This document shows, piece by piece, positions 1 through 12,993 of a DNA stretch of 64,000 nt; the first letter of the stretch is position 1; each line of letters starts with the position of its first letter. Position numbers and translations under genes: made by a program. Source of the stretch: GWE2-51-13 sp942492825 (GTDB taxonomy: Bacteria > Bacillota_I > Bacilli_A > Erysipelotrichales > Erysipelotrichaceae). Where the stretch lies: positions 1,798,001 to 1,862,000 of the forward strand of contig OW818635.1 of NCBI GenBank assembly GCA_942492825.1, given 5' to 3'. The notes beneath the pieces are model-generated. The model worked only from the letters and a program-made list of their open reading frames with translations, was not told the origin of the DNA and searched no databases.

Positions 1-1114
<1,114 letters not shown>

Positions 1115-1194
1115 ACAAAACAACATTGAAAAAACACTATCGAGAAAGAATACAAAAATCTGTTATTCGGTTTTGAGAGACACCATCTCTCACA

Positions 1195-1309
1195 TCCGGT
1201 GGTTATGGCAAAGTGGTCACACCTGTTCCCATCCCGAACACAGAAGTTAAGCACTTTCGCGGTGACAATAGCTATGCATGCCATAGTGAAGATAACTCGC
1301 TGCCGGATT
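1195..1309 (+). rRNA. rrf: 5S ribosomal RNA
   Basis: A complete 5S gene of about 115 nt lies 80 nt after the 23S gene in the usual 23S-5S order. The terminal stem pairs TCCGGT at 1195 with the TGCCGGA end near 1301-1307. The conserved loop containing CCCATCCCGAACACAGAAG lies at 1229-1247. Ends are set by the stem and may shift by one or two bases. Confidence 0.93.
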
Positions 1310-1313
1310 ACTT

Positions 1314-1341
1314 GAGCTCTCAACCGAGAGCTCTTTTTTTT
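1314..1341 (+). terminator. Rho-independent terminator of the rRNA operon
   Basis: A 7-bp perfect stem GAGCTCT/AGAGCTC with a 6-nt loop is followed by a run of eight or nine T. It lies 5 nt after the 5S gene and ends the rRNA transcript. Confidence 0.9.
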
Positions 1342-1443
1342 GCGTTTGGCACATATGAAAGGGCTCACATATCAACATGTGATAAACAATCATTATTGTT
1401 TTAAAATCGAAGATGAAACTTCATAAAAACACAAACATTTCAC

Positions 1444-1472
1444 TTGTTCTTGAGAAAGTAGCGTGCTATAGT
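1444..1472 (+). promoter_or_regulatory. Sigma-A type promoter for the HD-domain gene
   Basis: TTGTTC at 1444-1449, a 17-bp spacer, and TATAGT at 1467-1472 preceded by TG (extended -10). AGGAG at 1496-1500 precedes the ATG at 1505. Confidence 0.65.
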
Positions 1473-1504
1473 GTGCGCATTGTGAACGTCACAATAGGAG
1501 CGCT

Positions 1505-2047
1505 ATGAAACCCGTACTACTCAACCAAAACTTACTTCAAAGCGAAAATGCGCAACATATCGAATTCGTATCCATGATCGAAGACCTCTGGGACCACCCC
1601 TCTATGCTGGCCTTGGACGAATATGGTCAACATCTCAACACCTCACGCCGCCAACATTCCCTAAATGTAGCCTATGTAGCCTATCGTATGGCGAATCGTT
1701 TGAACCTGAACGTACAAGATATGGTCCGGGGTGCACTGTTGCATGACCTTTACCTCTACGACTGGCGTACCGAACAACCGATCGAAGGTCGCCATGTCAA
1801 CGTCCATCCTGCCCAAGCCTTATCCAATGCCTGTGCCATGACGGAAGTCAGTGACACCATGGCGGATTGCATCGTCAATCACATGTGGCCTTTAGGCGAT
1901 GCGAAACCGCAAAGCAAAGAAGCATGGGTCGTCCAAGCCGCCGACAAACTATGTGCGATCCTTGAAATCGGTGCGCAACTGTCTCATCGTGCCGCACGTA
2001 TCAATCTCACCCCGATGATGTTGGGGGTTCTACTCTTCGCCCGTTAA
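1505..2047 (+). CDS. HD-domain phosphohydrolase-like protein
   Basis: The 180-residue protein has the ordered metal-ligand pattern of the HD superfamily: His51 in RQHS, the His80-Asp81 pair in LLHDL, further His at about 101 and 126, and Asp147 in QAADK. HD proteins of this size usually hydrolyse phosphate esters of nucleotides, but the substrate cannot be read from the sequence. No membrane segment or second domain is visible. The ATG is supported by AGGAG 5 nt upstream. The gene has its own promoter and a terminator overlapping its stop codon, so it is monocistronic. It sits between an rRNA operon and a SanA-like gene, which gives no functional hint. Confidence 0.8.
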   Translation: MKPVLLNQNLLQSENAQHIEFVSMIEDLWDHPSMLALDEYGQHLNTSRRQHSLNVAYVAYRMANRLNLNVQDMVRGALLHDLYLYDWRTEQPIEGRHVNVHPAQALSNACAMTEVSDTMADCIVNHMWPLGDAKPQSKEAWVVQAADKLCAILEIGAQLSHRAARINLTPMMLGVLLFAR

Positions 2048-2066
2048 ACGCTTCGGCGTTTTTTTT
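2047..2066 (+). terminator. Rho-independent terminator after the HD-domain gene
   Basis: Stem AACGC/GCGTT with a UUCG tetraloop, followed by a run of T. The first base of the stem is the last base of the TAA stop. Confidence 0.85.
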
Positions 2067-2124
2067 CTAGGGTTCGACTTGAAAACATGCTATCCTAAAA
2101 CTAGGTTATGTGGGGTAAGTACAT

Positions 2125-2808
2125 ATGAAACAAAAGAAGTGGAGCTATGTCATGATATTACGGATTCTATTTGCTTGTATTGTGTTGGGATCGATCTTTG
2201 TCTTATTGATCGATCTTTGGGTGGTTCAATCCACAAAAAATCGTATATTTACTGTTGATCAACTTGAATCCAACGACTACGATTGCATTCTTGTCCTTGG
2301 TGCCGGTGTATGGGAAAACAATCAACCCAGTCCGATGTTGGAGGATCGACTCAACAAAGGGGTCGAACTCTTCAAACTCCACTCCAGTGATCGTCTTTTG
2401 ATGAGCGGAGACCATGGTACCGTAGAATATGATGAAGTCAACGTCATGAAGGACGTTGCGATCGATCAGGGAATTGAATCATCCTCGATTTTTATGGATC
2501 ATGCGGGATTTTCGACCTATGACAGTCTCTATCGCGCTAAAGCGATCTTCGGCGCAACCAAGATCATCATCGTCACCCAACAATACCATCTCTATCGCGC
2601 CCTCTTTATCGCACGTAGTCTAGGCATCGAAGCGATCGGAGTTGCGGCGGAAAAAATACCTTATTCCTACCAATGGCTGCGCGATGCCCGGGAAATCTTG
2701 GCTCGCAATAAGGATGTGCTGTTCTCGTTATTCAAACCTGAAGCAAAAGTTTTAGGGGATCCGATCTCCCTCGAACAAAGCGGAGACGTCACCAACGATC
2801 GACCCTAG
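2125..2808 (+). CDS. SanA/YdcF-like DUF218 membrane protein
   Basis: This 227-residue protein has one N-terminal membrane segment (about residues 10-30) and then a DUF218 domain. Typical motifs are VLGAGV (57-62), the conserved RL(N)KG region (75-79), LLMSGD (91-96) with Glu101/Glu104 after it, and the late TQQYHLYRA block. Proteins of the SanA/YdcF/ElyC group are envelope-facing and are linked in other bacteria to cell-envelope integrity and vancomycin exclusion; the biochemical reaction is not settled. No strong ribosome site is seen beyond a GGGGTAAG-like stretch at 2111-2118. It lies just upstream of the L10 leader but is followed by a fresh promoter, so it is probably transcribed separately. 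Confidence 0.8.
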   Translation: MKQKKWSYVMILRILFACIVLGSIFVLLIDLWVVQSTKNRIFTVDQLESNDYDCILVLGAGVWENNQPSPMLEDRLNKGVELFKLHSSDRLLMSGDHGTVEYDEVNVMKDVAIDQGIESSSIFMDHAGFSTYDSLYRAKAIFGATKIIIVTQQYHLYRALFIARSLGIEAIGVAAEKIPYSYQWLRDAREILARNKDVLFSLFKPEAKVLGDPISLEQSGDVTNDRP

Positions 2809-2822
2809 ATTTGCGAATCAAC

Positions 2823-2850
2823 TTGACTTCTCGTCAAAATCTGATAAACT
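2823..2850 (+). promoter_or_regulatory. Promoter of the rplJ-rplL operon
   Basis: TTGACT at 2823-2828 and TAAACT at 2845-2850 with a 16-bp spacer, directly upstream of the L10 leader RNA. Confidence 0.6.
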
Positions 2851-2872
2851 AAACGTGTTATCACTATACCAT

Positions 2873-2963
2873 AGACAGCAACCGCCAATTGGCTTAATCC
2901 GTTGCCGAGGTAGAAAGCAAAAAAACTTTCAAACTCATGTCTTTGGCATGAGTTTATTATTTT
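2873..2963 (+). promoter_or_regulatory. L10 ribosomal leader with attenuator hairpin
   Basis: The transcript leader before rplJ has the hallmarks of the L10 leader: a GACAG(C/U) segment at 2874-2878 facing a downstream AATCCG-TTGCCGAGG segment at about 2897-2910, forming the kink-turn type structure to which L10-(L12)4 binds. It is followed by a 9-bp hairpin (AAACTCATG at 2931-2939 with CATGAGTTT at 2947-2955) and a T-rich tail, which would act as an intrinsic terminator. Free L10 complex is known in Firmicutes to repress its own operon through such leaders. The match is by eye, not by covariance model. Confidence 0.75.
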
Positions 2964-3002
2964 GCGGGTATAGGGTAAATAACACAAGGAGGTGTACGAC
3001 AC

Positions 3003-3497
3003 ATGAACCAAACGATACTCGATTCGAAGATTGAGTTGGTCGGCGAAATCGCGGCAAAGCTCCGGGATGCGCAGTCCAGCGTCGTCGTCGAATATCGCGG
3101 GCTCACCGTTGCCGAAGTCACCAATCTGCGTCGCCTGTTGCGTGCCGAAGGGATCGAATTCAAAGTTTACAAGAACTCGATGACCCAACGCGCCGCCGAC
3201 GAACTCGGATATGGAGCTTTGACCGAAAGCCTGACCGGTCCTAACGCCATCGCTTTTGGTAGCGATGCGGTAGCGCCTAGCCGTATTCTTACGAAGTTTG
3301 CCAAGAAACACAAGAAACTCGTCGTTAAAGGCGGGGTTGTTGAAGGTAAAGTCGTCGATACGGACACCATCAAAATGCTGAGTGATTTACCTGGACGTGA
3401 AGGTATGATCGCAATGCTACTCGGTTGCCTGCAATCCCCGATCCGCGACTTCGCTTACGCTGTTAAGCAAATCGCCGAAAAACAGGAACAACAATAA
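3003..3497 (+). CDS. rplJ: 50S ribosomal protein L10
   Basis: L10 is the base of the ribosomal stalk; it binds 23S rRNA and carries L7/L12 dimers. The 164-residue length is normal for the family. Recognisable blocks are VVVEYRGLTVAEVTNLRRLL (about 28-47), the KVYKNS segment and LTGPNAIAF. The start is fixed by AAGGAGGTG at 2987-2995. The gene follows the L10 leader and precedes rplL by 14 nt, so the two stalk proteins are made together under autogenous control. The secE-nusG-rplK-rplA genes that often precede it are not present here. Confidence 0.97.
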   Translation: MNQTILDSKIELVGEIAAKLRDAQSSVVVEYRGLTVAEVTNLRRLLRAEGIEFKVYKNSMTQRAADELGYGALTESLTGPNAIAFGSDAVAPSRILTKFAKKHKKLVVKGGVVEGKVVDTDTIKMLSDLPGREGMIAMLLGCLQSPIRDFAYAVKQIAEKQEQQ

Positions 3498-3511
3498 GGA
3501 GGAATACCCAC

Positions 3512-3883
3512 ATGGCTAAATTAACTGCCCTCGAAGTCATCGCCTCGCTGAAGGAAATGACCATTCTCGAATTGAACGAACTCATTAAAGCGATCGAAAC
3601 CGAATTCGGTGTCACCGCTGCCGCGCCGGTAGCCGTTGCTGCCGTTGCCGAAGTCGCCGAACCTACCGGACCGGTCGATGTCGATCTTATCCTCAAAGAA
3701 GTCGGACCGTCGAAAGTCGGCGTCATCAAAGTCGTCCGCGAAATCACGGGCCTCGGCTTAGTCGAAGCCAAAGGCTTAGTCGACAAAGCTCCGATGGCGA
3801 TCAAAGAAAAGATCAAACCGGAAGAAGCTGCCGAACTCAAGAAGAAATTGGAAGAAGCTGGCGCTGTCGTCGAAATCAAGTAG
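3512..3883 (+). CDS. rplL: 50S ribosomal protein L7/L12
   Basis: L7/L12 is the multicopy flexible stalk protein that recruits translational GTPases. The 123-residue protein shows the N-terminal dimerisation helix region (LTALEVIASLKEMTILELNE), an Ala/Val/Pro-rich hinge at about 36-50, and the C-terminal domain with KVGVIKVVREITGLGLVEAK, the factor-binding helix. AAGGAGG upstream fixes the start. It forms one unit with rplJ. No terminator is obvious after it, so readthrough into the methyltransferase is likely. Confidence 0.97.
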   Translation: MAKLTALEVIASLKEMTILELNELIKAIETEFGVTAAAPVAVAAVAEVAEPTGPVDVDLILKEVGPSKVGVIKVVREITGLGLVEAKGLVDKAPMAIKEKIKPEEAAELKKKLEEAGAVVEIK

Positions 3884-3925
3884 TTTCACGCCTTCTCAAC
3901 CCAAGCATGTAAGGGAGGCGATCGC

Positions 3926-4522
3926 TTGAAACACTATTTCACAGACAATCGCGAACTACCAAGTGACCGGAAGGAATTCTCTTTCCGGTTTTTGGGTTTA
4001 GACTATACCTTCGTTACCGACAACGGCGTCTTCTCAAAAGCCGAAGCGGATGAAGGATCCCTCTTACTCGTCAAGACGGTGAGCGAAGAACCCCTTCGTT
4101 CACCCCTCTTGGACTTGGGATGCGGATATGGCTTGATGAGTCTACTGATCAAACGCATCCAACCCGATCTATCGGTTGTCGGAACGGACATCAATCCCCG
4201 TGCCGTACAATGTGCGATCGCAAGTTCCGCAAAAATGGATCTACCGGTCGACTTTCGGGTCGGCGACGGTACTTCCGGTATCGACCAATCATTTCAAACC
4301 GTCTTACTTAACCCGCCCATACGGGCAGGCAAAGAGACCGTATACCGCTTGTTTCAGGAAAGTTATGATATTCTGACCAATGAAGGCAGTCTTTACGTGG
4401 TGATCCGTCGCCAACAGGGTGCAGCCAGCGCTTTTAAGGAATTGGAGCGCATCTTTGGCAATGTTTCACGACTGGCGTTGAAAAAAGGGTTCGAAATCCT
4501 GAAATCCGTCAAAGAAACTTGA
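3926..4522 (+). CDS. RsmC-type class I methyltransferase (YbxB-like)
   Basis: This 198-residue SAM-dependent methyltransferase has motif I LLDLGCGYG (61-69), an acidic motif II around GTDIN (86-90), and motif IV NPPIRAGK (129-136), the NPP(F/I) signature of RNA/DNA amino-methyltransferases of the RsmC/RsmD type. The Firmicutes homologue ybxB sits at the same place between rplL and rpoB. The likely substrate is a guanine N2 in 16S rRNA, inferred from family only. The start codon is TTG at 3926, preceded by AGGGAGGCG. The stop TGA overlaps the first -35 element of the rpoB promoters. Confidence 0.88.
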   Translation: MKHYFTDNRELPSDRKEFSFRFLGLDYTFVTDNGVFSKAEADEGSLLLVKTVSEEPLRSPLLDLGCGYGLMSLLIKRIQPDLSVVGTDINPRAVQCAIASSAKMDLPVDFRVGDGTSGIDQSFQTVLLNPPIRAGKETVYRLFQESYDILTNEGSLYVVIRRQQGAASAFKELERIFGNVSRLALKKGFEILKSVKET

Positions 4523-4555
4523 CTACTTGACGTTAGTTTGCTATCATAATATATT
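4519..4555 (+). promoter_or_regulatory. Tandem overlapping promoters for rpoB-rpoC
   Basis: Two consensus-like promoters are offset by 8 bp. P1 has TTGACT at 4519-4524, 17 bp, and TATCAT at 4542-4547. P2 has TTGACG at 4527-4532, 17 bp, and TATATT at 4550-4555. The direct repeat ACTTGAC creates the pair. The leader that follows holds a hairpin at 4583-4605 (TAAAATGC/GCATTTTA, 7-nt loop). Confidence 0.65.
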
Positions 4556-4628
4556 GCATAAATAGTTAATTTTAAACTGGGGTAAAATGCCTTTTTTGCA
4601 TTTTATTCCACCTGAAAGGATGGCGTCC

Positions 4629-7600
4629 ATGGAAAAAAATCAGACTTACCGCATCGTTGAAAACGGTAAAAAAGCGAAACGCCGTGACTACTCCAAAGTC
4701 AGCGGTTCCCTGCAGCTACCCAACCTCGTCGAGATCCAAACCGACTCGTACGACTGGTTTAAAAAAGAAGGGATCCGCGAAGTTTTCGATGAGATTTATC
4801 CAATCTTCAACTATGGCGGAAATATTAAGTTAAAATTCATCGACTATGAATTCAGCACACCGAAATATTCGGTCAATGAATGTAAAGTCCGCGAAGCGAA
4901 TTACGCCGCGCCTTTAAAGGCACGCATGGAACTCGAAATCGTCGACCCTGCGACCGGCGAAGTCTACAATAAATGGGAAGAAGTCTTCCTCGGGGATTTC
5001 CCCTTGATGACCGATACCGGCACCTTCATCATCAACGGCGCGGAACGTGTCATCGTTTCGCAGATCGTCCGTTCCCCCGGTGCCTACTATAGCACCGGTA
5101 TCGATGATAAGACCGGTCGCGAAACCTATGAGAGCGAACTGATCCCAAGTCGTGGAACGTGGCTCGAATATATGACCGACGCAAAGAAAGCGGCCCTTGG
5201 CCGTATTTTGAACGTCAGTATCGACCGTAAACGCAAAGTCTTGTCTTCGATCCTCTTCAAAGCGTGCGGGATGTCCCTCAACCTTGAAAAAGGCGATGAC
5301 GCCTTCGATACGACCTCGTTCAAAGTATTCCTTCAATCCATGGGCTTACCGGTTCATGACGTCGAAGTCGAAAACGAACAACGCGAGTTCTTGAATCTTT
5401 ATATGCTGATGTATACCTCGTTCTTCGGTAATTACGAAGAAATCGTCAATACCTTGGCAGCCGATAAGATCAAAACCGCGCAAGAAGCGTTGTATGAAAT
5501 CTACGAAAACCAACGTTCCGATGAAATCGCGACCTTGGATGGCGCCATCAACTTGATGAATGCCAAGTTCTTCGATCATCGCCGTTATGACTTAACCAAA
5601 GCCGGACGTTTCAAACTCGGTAAGAAGTTAGGCGTCTACGGACGTTTGGACGGCCACCGTGTCGCGCAGAACATCCTGGATGTCAACGGTAAAGTGGTCA
5701 TCGCGAAAGGTACGTTAATTAACCGTCGCGATCACCAACAATTCACCGATTCCTTAAAGAGCGGTATGCATATGACCGCCTTCCCGTTCAATCCTTTATT
5801 TACACATCCGGAAGACGTCGTCGTTTCGACCAGCCTCAACCAAGCCCTCGTCGGCCGCGTGTTGGCGCAGGATGTCGATGCCTGCGAACTCTTCAGAGGT
5901 ACGGTATTGACGGAAGAAGATGTCTTGAAATTAACGACCACCGTCGAATCAGTCGCGATCTACGGTGGCATCCATGCCCATAAAGTCCGTTTAAACAAAG
6001 GCAACTACCGTGCGGTCATGAACTATGGACAACGTTTGTTTGCCTTAGGCCGTCTATCGGTCAACGGCGTCGATGTCCTAAGCGAAGGCAATGAATTGGT
6101 CTGCGACCGTTTCATCGCCGACCAGGAAGTCACGCGTCTGACCAACGACCAAGAAAACGTCTTGATCAAATTGGTCAATGACGGTGCCGAACTGGATGCT
6201 TGGTTGGTCGGAGCCGCCGTCCAACAAGTCTTGATCTATGCCGCGGATGGCGATCATGTCATCAAAGTCATCGGTGTCGATCCCATAAGCACCAAGAAGA
6301 CCATCACGGTCTCCGATATGGTCGCTTCCTATTCCTATTTATTGAACCTGATGGATGGCTTGGGCGATGTCGACGATATCGACCAATTGGGCAACCGCCG
6401 CATCCGTACGGTCGGAGAACTCATCCAAAACCAATTCCGTATCGGTCTAAGCCGTATGGAACGGGTCGTCAAAGAACGGATGTCGATCACGGAAACTTCC
6501 GGATTGACCCCCAAGAACTTGACCAATATCCGTCCGTTGACCGCCGCGATCAAAGAGTTCTTCTCTTCTTCGCAGCTCTCGCAATTCATGGACCAAACCA
6601 ATCCCTTGGCCGAACTCACCAACAAACGTCGTATTTCCGCGCTCGGTCCGGGCGGCTTGACCCGCGAACGCGCCGGGTATGAAGTCCGTGACGTTCACTC
6701 CTCCCATTACGGTCGGATCTGTCCGATCGAAACACCTGAAGGTCCGAATATCGGTTTGATTTCCAACTTGACCTCCTATGGCCGCGTCAACGAATACGGA
6801 TTCATCCAAACTCCTTACCGCATCGTCAAGGAAGGCGGCGTCGTCACCGACGATGTTATCTATCTCTCCTCCGATGATGAACTGGAATATGTCATCGCCC
6901 AGGCGAACGAAGTTATCGGCGGCCGTTTGGTCAACGATGAAGTCGTCGTCCGTTACCGCGGTGAAAACGTTCTTAAGGACCGTGCCGAAGTCGAACTCGC
7001 CGACGTTTCGCCGAAACAGATCGTTTCGGTTGCGACAGCCTGTATTCCGTTCTTGGAAAACGACGATGCCTCGCGTGCTCTGATGGGCGCGAACATGCAA
7101 CGTCAAGCGATTCCGTTGCTTCGTCCCAATAGCCCATATGTGGGTACGGGAATCGAACACCGTATCGCCACCGACTCCGGGTCGGCTTTGATCGCCAATG
7201 GCAACGGCGTGGTTTCCTACGTCGACGCCAACAAGATCATCGTCAGCGAGGATACCGGAAACAAAGTCTACGAACTGCAGAAATTCAGACGTTCCAACCA
7301 AGGAACTTGCATCAACCAGAAACCGATCGTCAAAAAAGGCGAACTGGTCGACCGCGGCGATGTCTTGGCCGACGGACCGGCGATGCAGAACGGCGAATTG
7401 GCCTTAGGTCAAAACGTCACCATCGCGTTTATGACCTGGTATGGCTATAACTACGAAGATGCCATCATCATGTCCGAACGTTTGGTCAAAGAAGACGTCT
7501 ACACCTCGATCCACATCGAGGAATACGATATCGAAGTCCGTGAAACCAAGCTTGGCCCGGAAGAAATCACCCGTGATATCCCCAACGTCAGCGAAAACGC

Positions 7601-8744
7601 GTGCCGCCATTTGGATGCCCGCGGAATCGTCATGGTCGGTGCGGAAGTCAAAGAAGGCGATATCCTCGTCGGCAAAGTAACGCCGAAAGGTCAATCCGAA
7701 GTCTCTCCGGAAGAAAAACTGTTGCTTGCGATCTTCGGCGAAAAATCACGCGAAGTCCGTGACAACTCCCTCAAAGTCCCACACGGCGGATCGGGCATCG
7801 TTCAATCCGTCCGCATCTTCAAACGTTCCGAAGGGCACGAACTGCCCCCGGGCGTCAACGAAGTCGTCAAGGTCTACATCGTCCAGAAGCGTAAAATCTC
7901 CGAAGGCGATAAGATGGCCGGACGTCACGGTAACAAAGGCGTTATCTCCAAGATCCTTCCGATCGAAGATATGCCGTTCTTGCCGGATGGCACGCAGGTC
8001 GACATCATGTTGAACCCGTTTGGTGTTCCGTCACGTATGAACATCGGACAAGTCCTTGAAATCCACTTGGGCATGGCCGCCAAGAAACTCGGCGTCAAGT
8101 TCGCCACTTCCGTTTTCGACGGGATCAACAACGACGAACTGAAATCCATCATGGATGAAGCTAAAGTCAACCCCGATGGCAAGACCGTCCTCTTCGATGG
8201 TCGCACCGGCGAACCGTTTGACGAACGCATCTCGGTCGGCGTCATGTACATGATCAAGTTGGCCCACATGGTCGACGATAAACTGCATGCCCGTGCCACC
8301 GGTCCGTATTCCTTGGTCACCCAACAACCTTTGGGCGGTAAGGCGCAAAACGGCGGTCAACGTTTCGGGGAAATGGAAGTTTGGGCACTGGAAGCCTATG
8401 GGGCAGCCCATACCTTGCAGGAAATCCTGACGATCAAATCCGACGACATCGTCGGCCGTACCAAAACCTACGAAGCCATCATCAAAGGCAAAGAGATTCC
8501 GGAACCCGGCGTCCCCGAGTCCTTCCGCGTCTTGAAACACGAACTTCAGGCATTGGCCATCGACGTCCGCTTGTTGGATGAAAACGGCTCTGAAGTCGAT
8601 ATGAAGAAGATCGAAACCGAAGACAGCTTCGCGGCGCCGATCCTCGATGAAACCTTGCCCGAAATTGGCGCCTTGGTCATCGATGAAGAAGAAGATCTAC
8701 CGGAAGCCATGCACGTCGGTTTCGAAGACGAACTCGACGCTTAA
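4629..8744 (+). CDS. rpoB: DNA-directed RNA polymerase subunit beta
   Basis: The catalytic beta subunit is 1371 residues from the preferred start at 4629, which has GAAAGGA at 4614-4620 at good spacing. An in-frame ATG at 4587 lies inside a leader hairpin and is not favoured. The rifampicin pocket (FFSSSQLSQFMDQTNP, then ELTNKRRISALGPGGL) is clear, and residue 665 (codon AAC at 6621-6623) is Asn where E. coli has His526. The active-site motif GDKMAGRHGNKG lies near 7908-7943. A stretch at about residues 335-555, between the GRFKLGKKLGVYGR block and VDDIDQLGNRR, is much longer than in Bacillus (whole protein about 1190 residues) and repeats a GR-LA-D...GT-L pattern. rpoC follows after 16 nt. 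Confidence 0.98.
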   Translation: MEKNQTYRIVENGKKAKRRDYSKVSGSLQLPNLVEIQTDSYDWFKKEGIREVFDEIYPIFNYGGNIKLKFIDYEFSTPKYSVNECKVREANYAAPLKARMELEIVDPATGEVYNKWEEVFLGDFPLMTDTGTFIINGAERVIVSQIVRSPGAYYSTGIDDKTGRETYESELIPSRGTWLEYMTDAKKAALGRILNVSIDRKRKVLSSILFKACGMSLNLEKGDDAFDTTSFKVFLQSMGLPVHDVEVENEQREFLNLYMLMYTSFFGNYEEIVNTLAADKIKTAQEALYEIYENQRSDEIATLDGAINLMNAKFFDHRRYDLTKAGRFKLGKKLGVYGRLDGHRVAQNILDVNGKVVIAKGTLINRRDHQQFTDSLKSGMHMTAFPFNPLFTHPEDVVVSTSLNQALVGRVLAQDVDACELFRGTVLTEEDVLKLTTTVESVAIYGGIHAHKVRLNKGNYRAVMNYGQRLFALGRLSVNGVDVLSEGNELVCDRFIADQEVTRLTNDQENVLIKLVNDGAELDAWLVGAAVQQVLIYAADGDHVIKVIGVDPISTKKTITVSDMVASYSYLLNLMDGLGDVDDIDQLGNRRIRTVGELIQNQFRIGLSRMERVVKERMSITETSGLTPKNLTNIRPLTAAIKEFFSSSQLSQFMDQTNPLAELTNKRRISALGPGGLTRERAGYEVRDVHSSHYGRICPIETPEGPNIGLISNLTSYGRVNEYGFIQTPYRIVKEGGVVTDDVIYLSSDDELEYVIAQANEVIGGRLVNDEVVVRYRGENVLKDRAEVELADVSPKQIVSVATACIPFLENDDASRALMGANMQRQAIPLLRPNSPYVGTGIEHRIATDSGSALIANGNGVVSYVDANKIIVSEDTGNKVYELQKFRRSNQGTCINQKPIVKKGELVDRGDVLADGPAMQNGELALGQNVTIAFMTWYGYNYEDAIIMSERLVKEDVYTSIHIEEYDIEVRETKLGPEEITRDIPNVSENACRHLDARGIVMVGAEVKEGDILVGKVTPKGQSEVSPEEKLLLAIFGEKSREVRDNSLKVPHGGSGIVQSVRIFKRSEGHELPPGVNEVVKVYIVQKRKISEGDKMAGRHGNKGVISKILPIEDMPFLPDGTQVDIMLNPFGVPSRMNIGQVLEIHLGMAAKKLGVKFATSVFDGINNDELKSIMDEAKVNPDGKTVLFDGRTGEPFDERISVGVMYMIKLAHMVDDKLHARATGPYSLVTQQPLGGKAQNGGQRFGEMEVWALEAYGAAHTLQEILTIKSDDIVGRTKTYEAIIKGKEIPEPGVPESFRVLKHELQALAIDVRLLDENGSEVDMKKIETEDSFAAPILDETLPEIGALVIDEEEDLPEAMHVGFEDELDA

Positions 8745-8760
8745 AAAGAGGAGGTAAGCC

Positions 8761-12570
<3,810 letters not shown>

Positions 12571-12576
12571 TTCACG

Positions 12577-12602
12577 AAGGCAACCGCAAGGTTGCCTTTT
12601 TC
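12577..12602 (+). terminator. Terminator of the rpoBC operon
   Basis: 9-bp stem AAGGCAACC/GGTTGCCTT with a GCAA tetraloop and a T run. Confidence 0.92.
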
Positions 12603-12638
12603 ATACCCTTAATGCGATAATTATGTGGGGGTAGTACC

Positions 12639-12953
12639 ATGAACAATCCATCGATACCAGAAGATATCAAGCCGTTATTAAAAAGAGAGAATGTCATGCG
12701 TCGCCGACGCAACATCCTATTCAGTATCCTTGCGTTAGGTTTTCTCTTAACAGCCATCGATGCCAAGATCGTCTACGATCGCAAGAAACCGATCTTCATG
12801 TTTAAAATGGTCAACACAGCGGAGAAAGTTACCTATCGCGGTTTGCTTTCCAATGTTACGTATCGCTTTGAAGAAGTAAACGACCAGCGTTTTACGGACA
12901 TCACGTTCTATGTGATCGGGATCTCCGTCTTTTCGTTGGGTTATTCCGACTAA
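12639..12953 (+). CDS. Small single-pass membrane protein, unknown function
   Basis: This 104-residue protein is not recognised. It starts with a charged cytoplasmic tail containing MRRRR (residues 20-24), then a hydrophobic span (about 25-42), and a C-terminal part that repeats a motif-like pattern (VTYRGLLSNVTYRFEEV). The topology is probably N-in with an outside C-terminal domain. A GTGGGGG-like stretch 5-11 nt before the ATG is a weak ribosome site. It stands alone between the rpoBC terminator and a convergent terminator shared with the NagZ-like gene. Confidence 0.65.
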   Translation: MNNPSIPEDIKPLLKRENVMRRRRNILFSILALGFLLTAIDAKIVYDRKKPIFMFKMVNTAEKVTYRGLLSNVTYRFEEVNDQRFTDITFYVIGISVFSLGYSD

Positions 12954-12956
12954 TCT

Positions 12957-12993
12957 CAAAAAGATAGACCCTCTTGCGACAGTCTATCTTTTT
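12957..12993. terminator. Bidirectional terminator between convergent genes
   Basis: AAAAAGATAGAC pairs with GTCTATCTTTTT across a 12-nt loop, giving U tracts in both directions. It overlaps the last codons of the minus-strand NagZ-like gene. Confidence 0.85.

Noticed and set aside
4587..4628. Upstream ATG start for rpoB
   Set aside because: It lies inside a hairpin without a ribosome site, while ATG 4629 has GAAAGGA at correct spacing.
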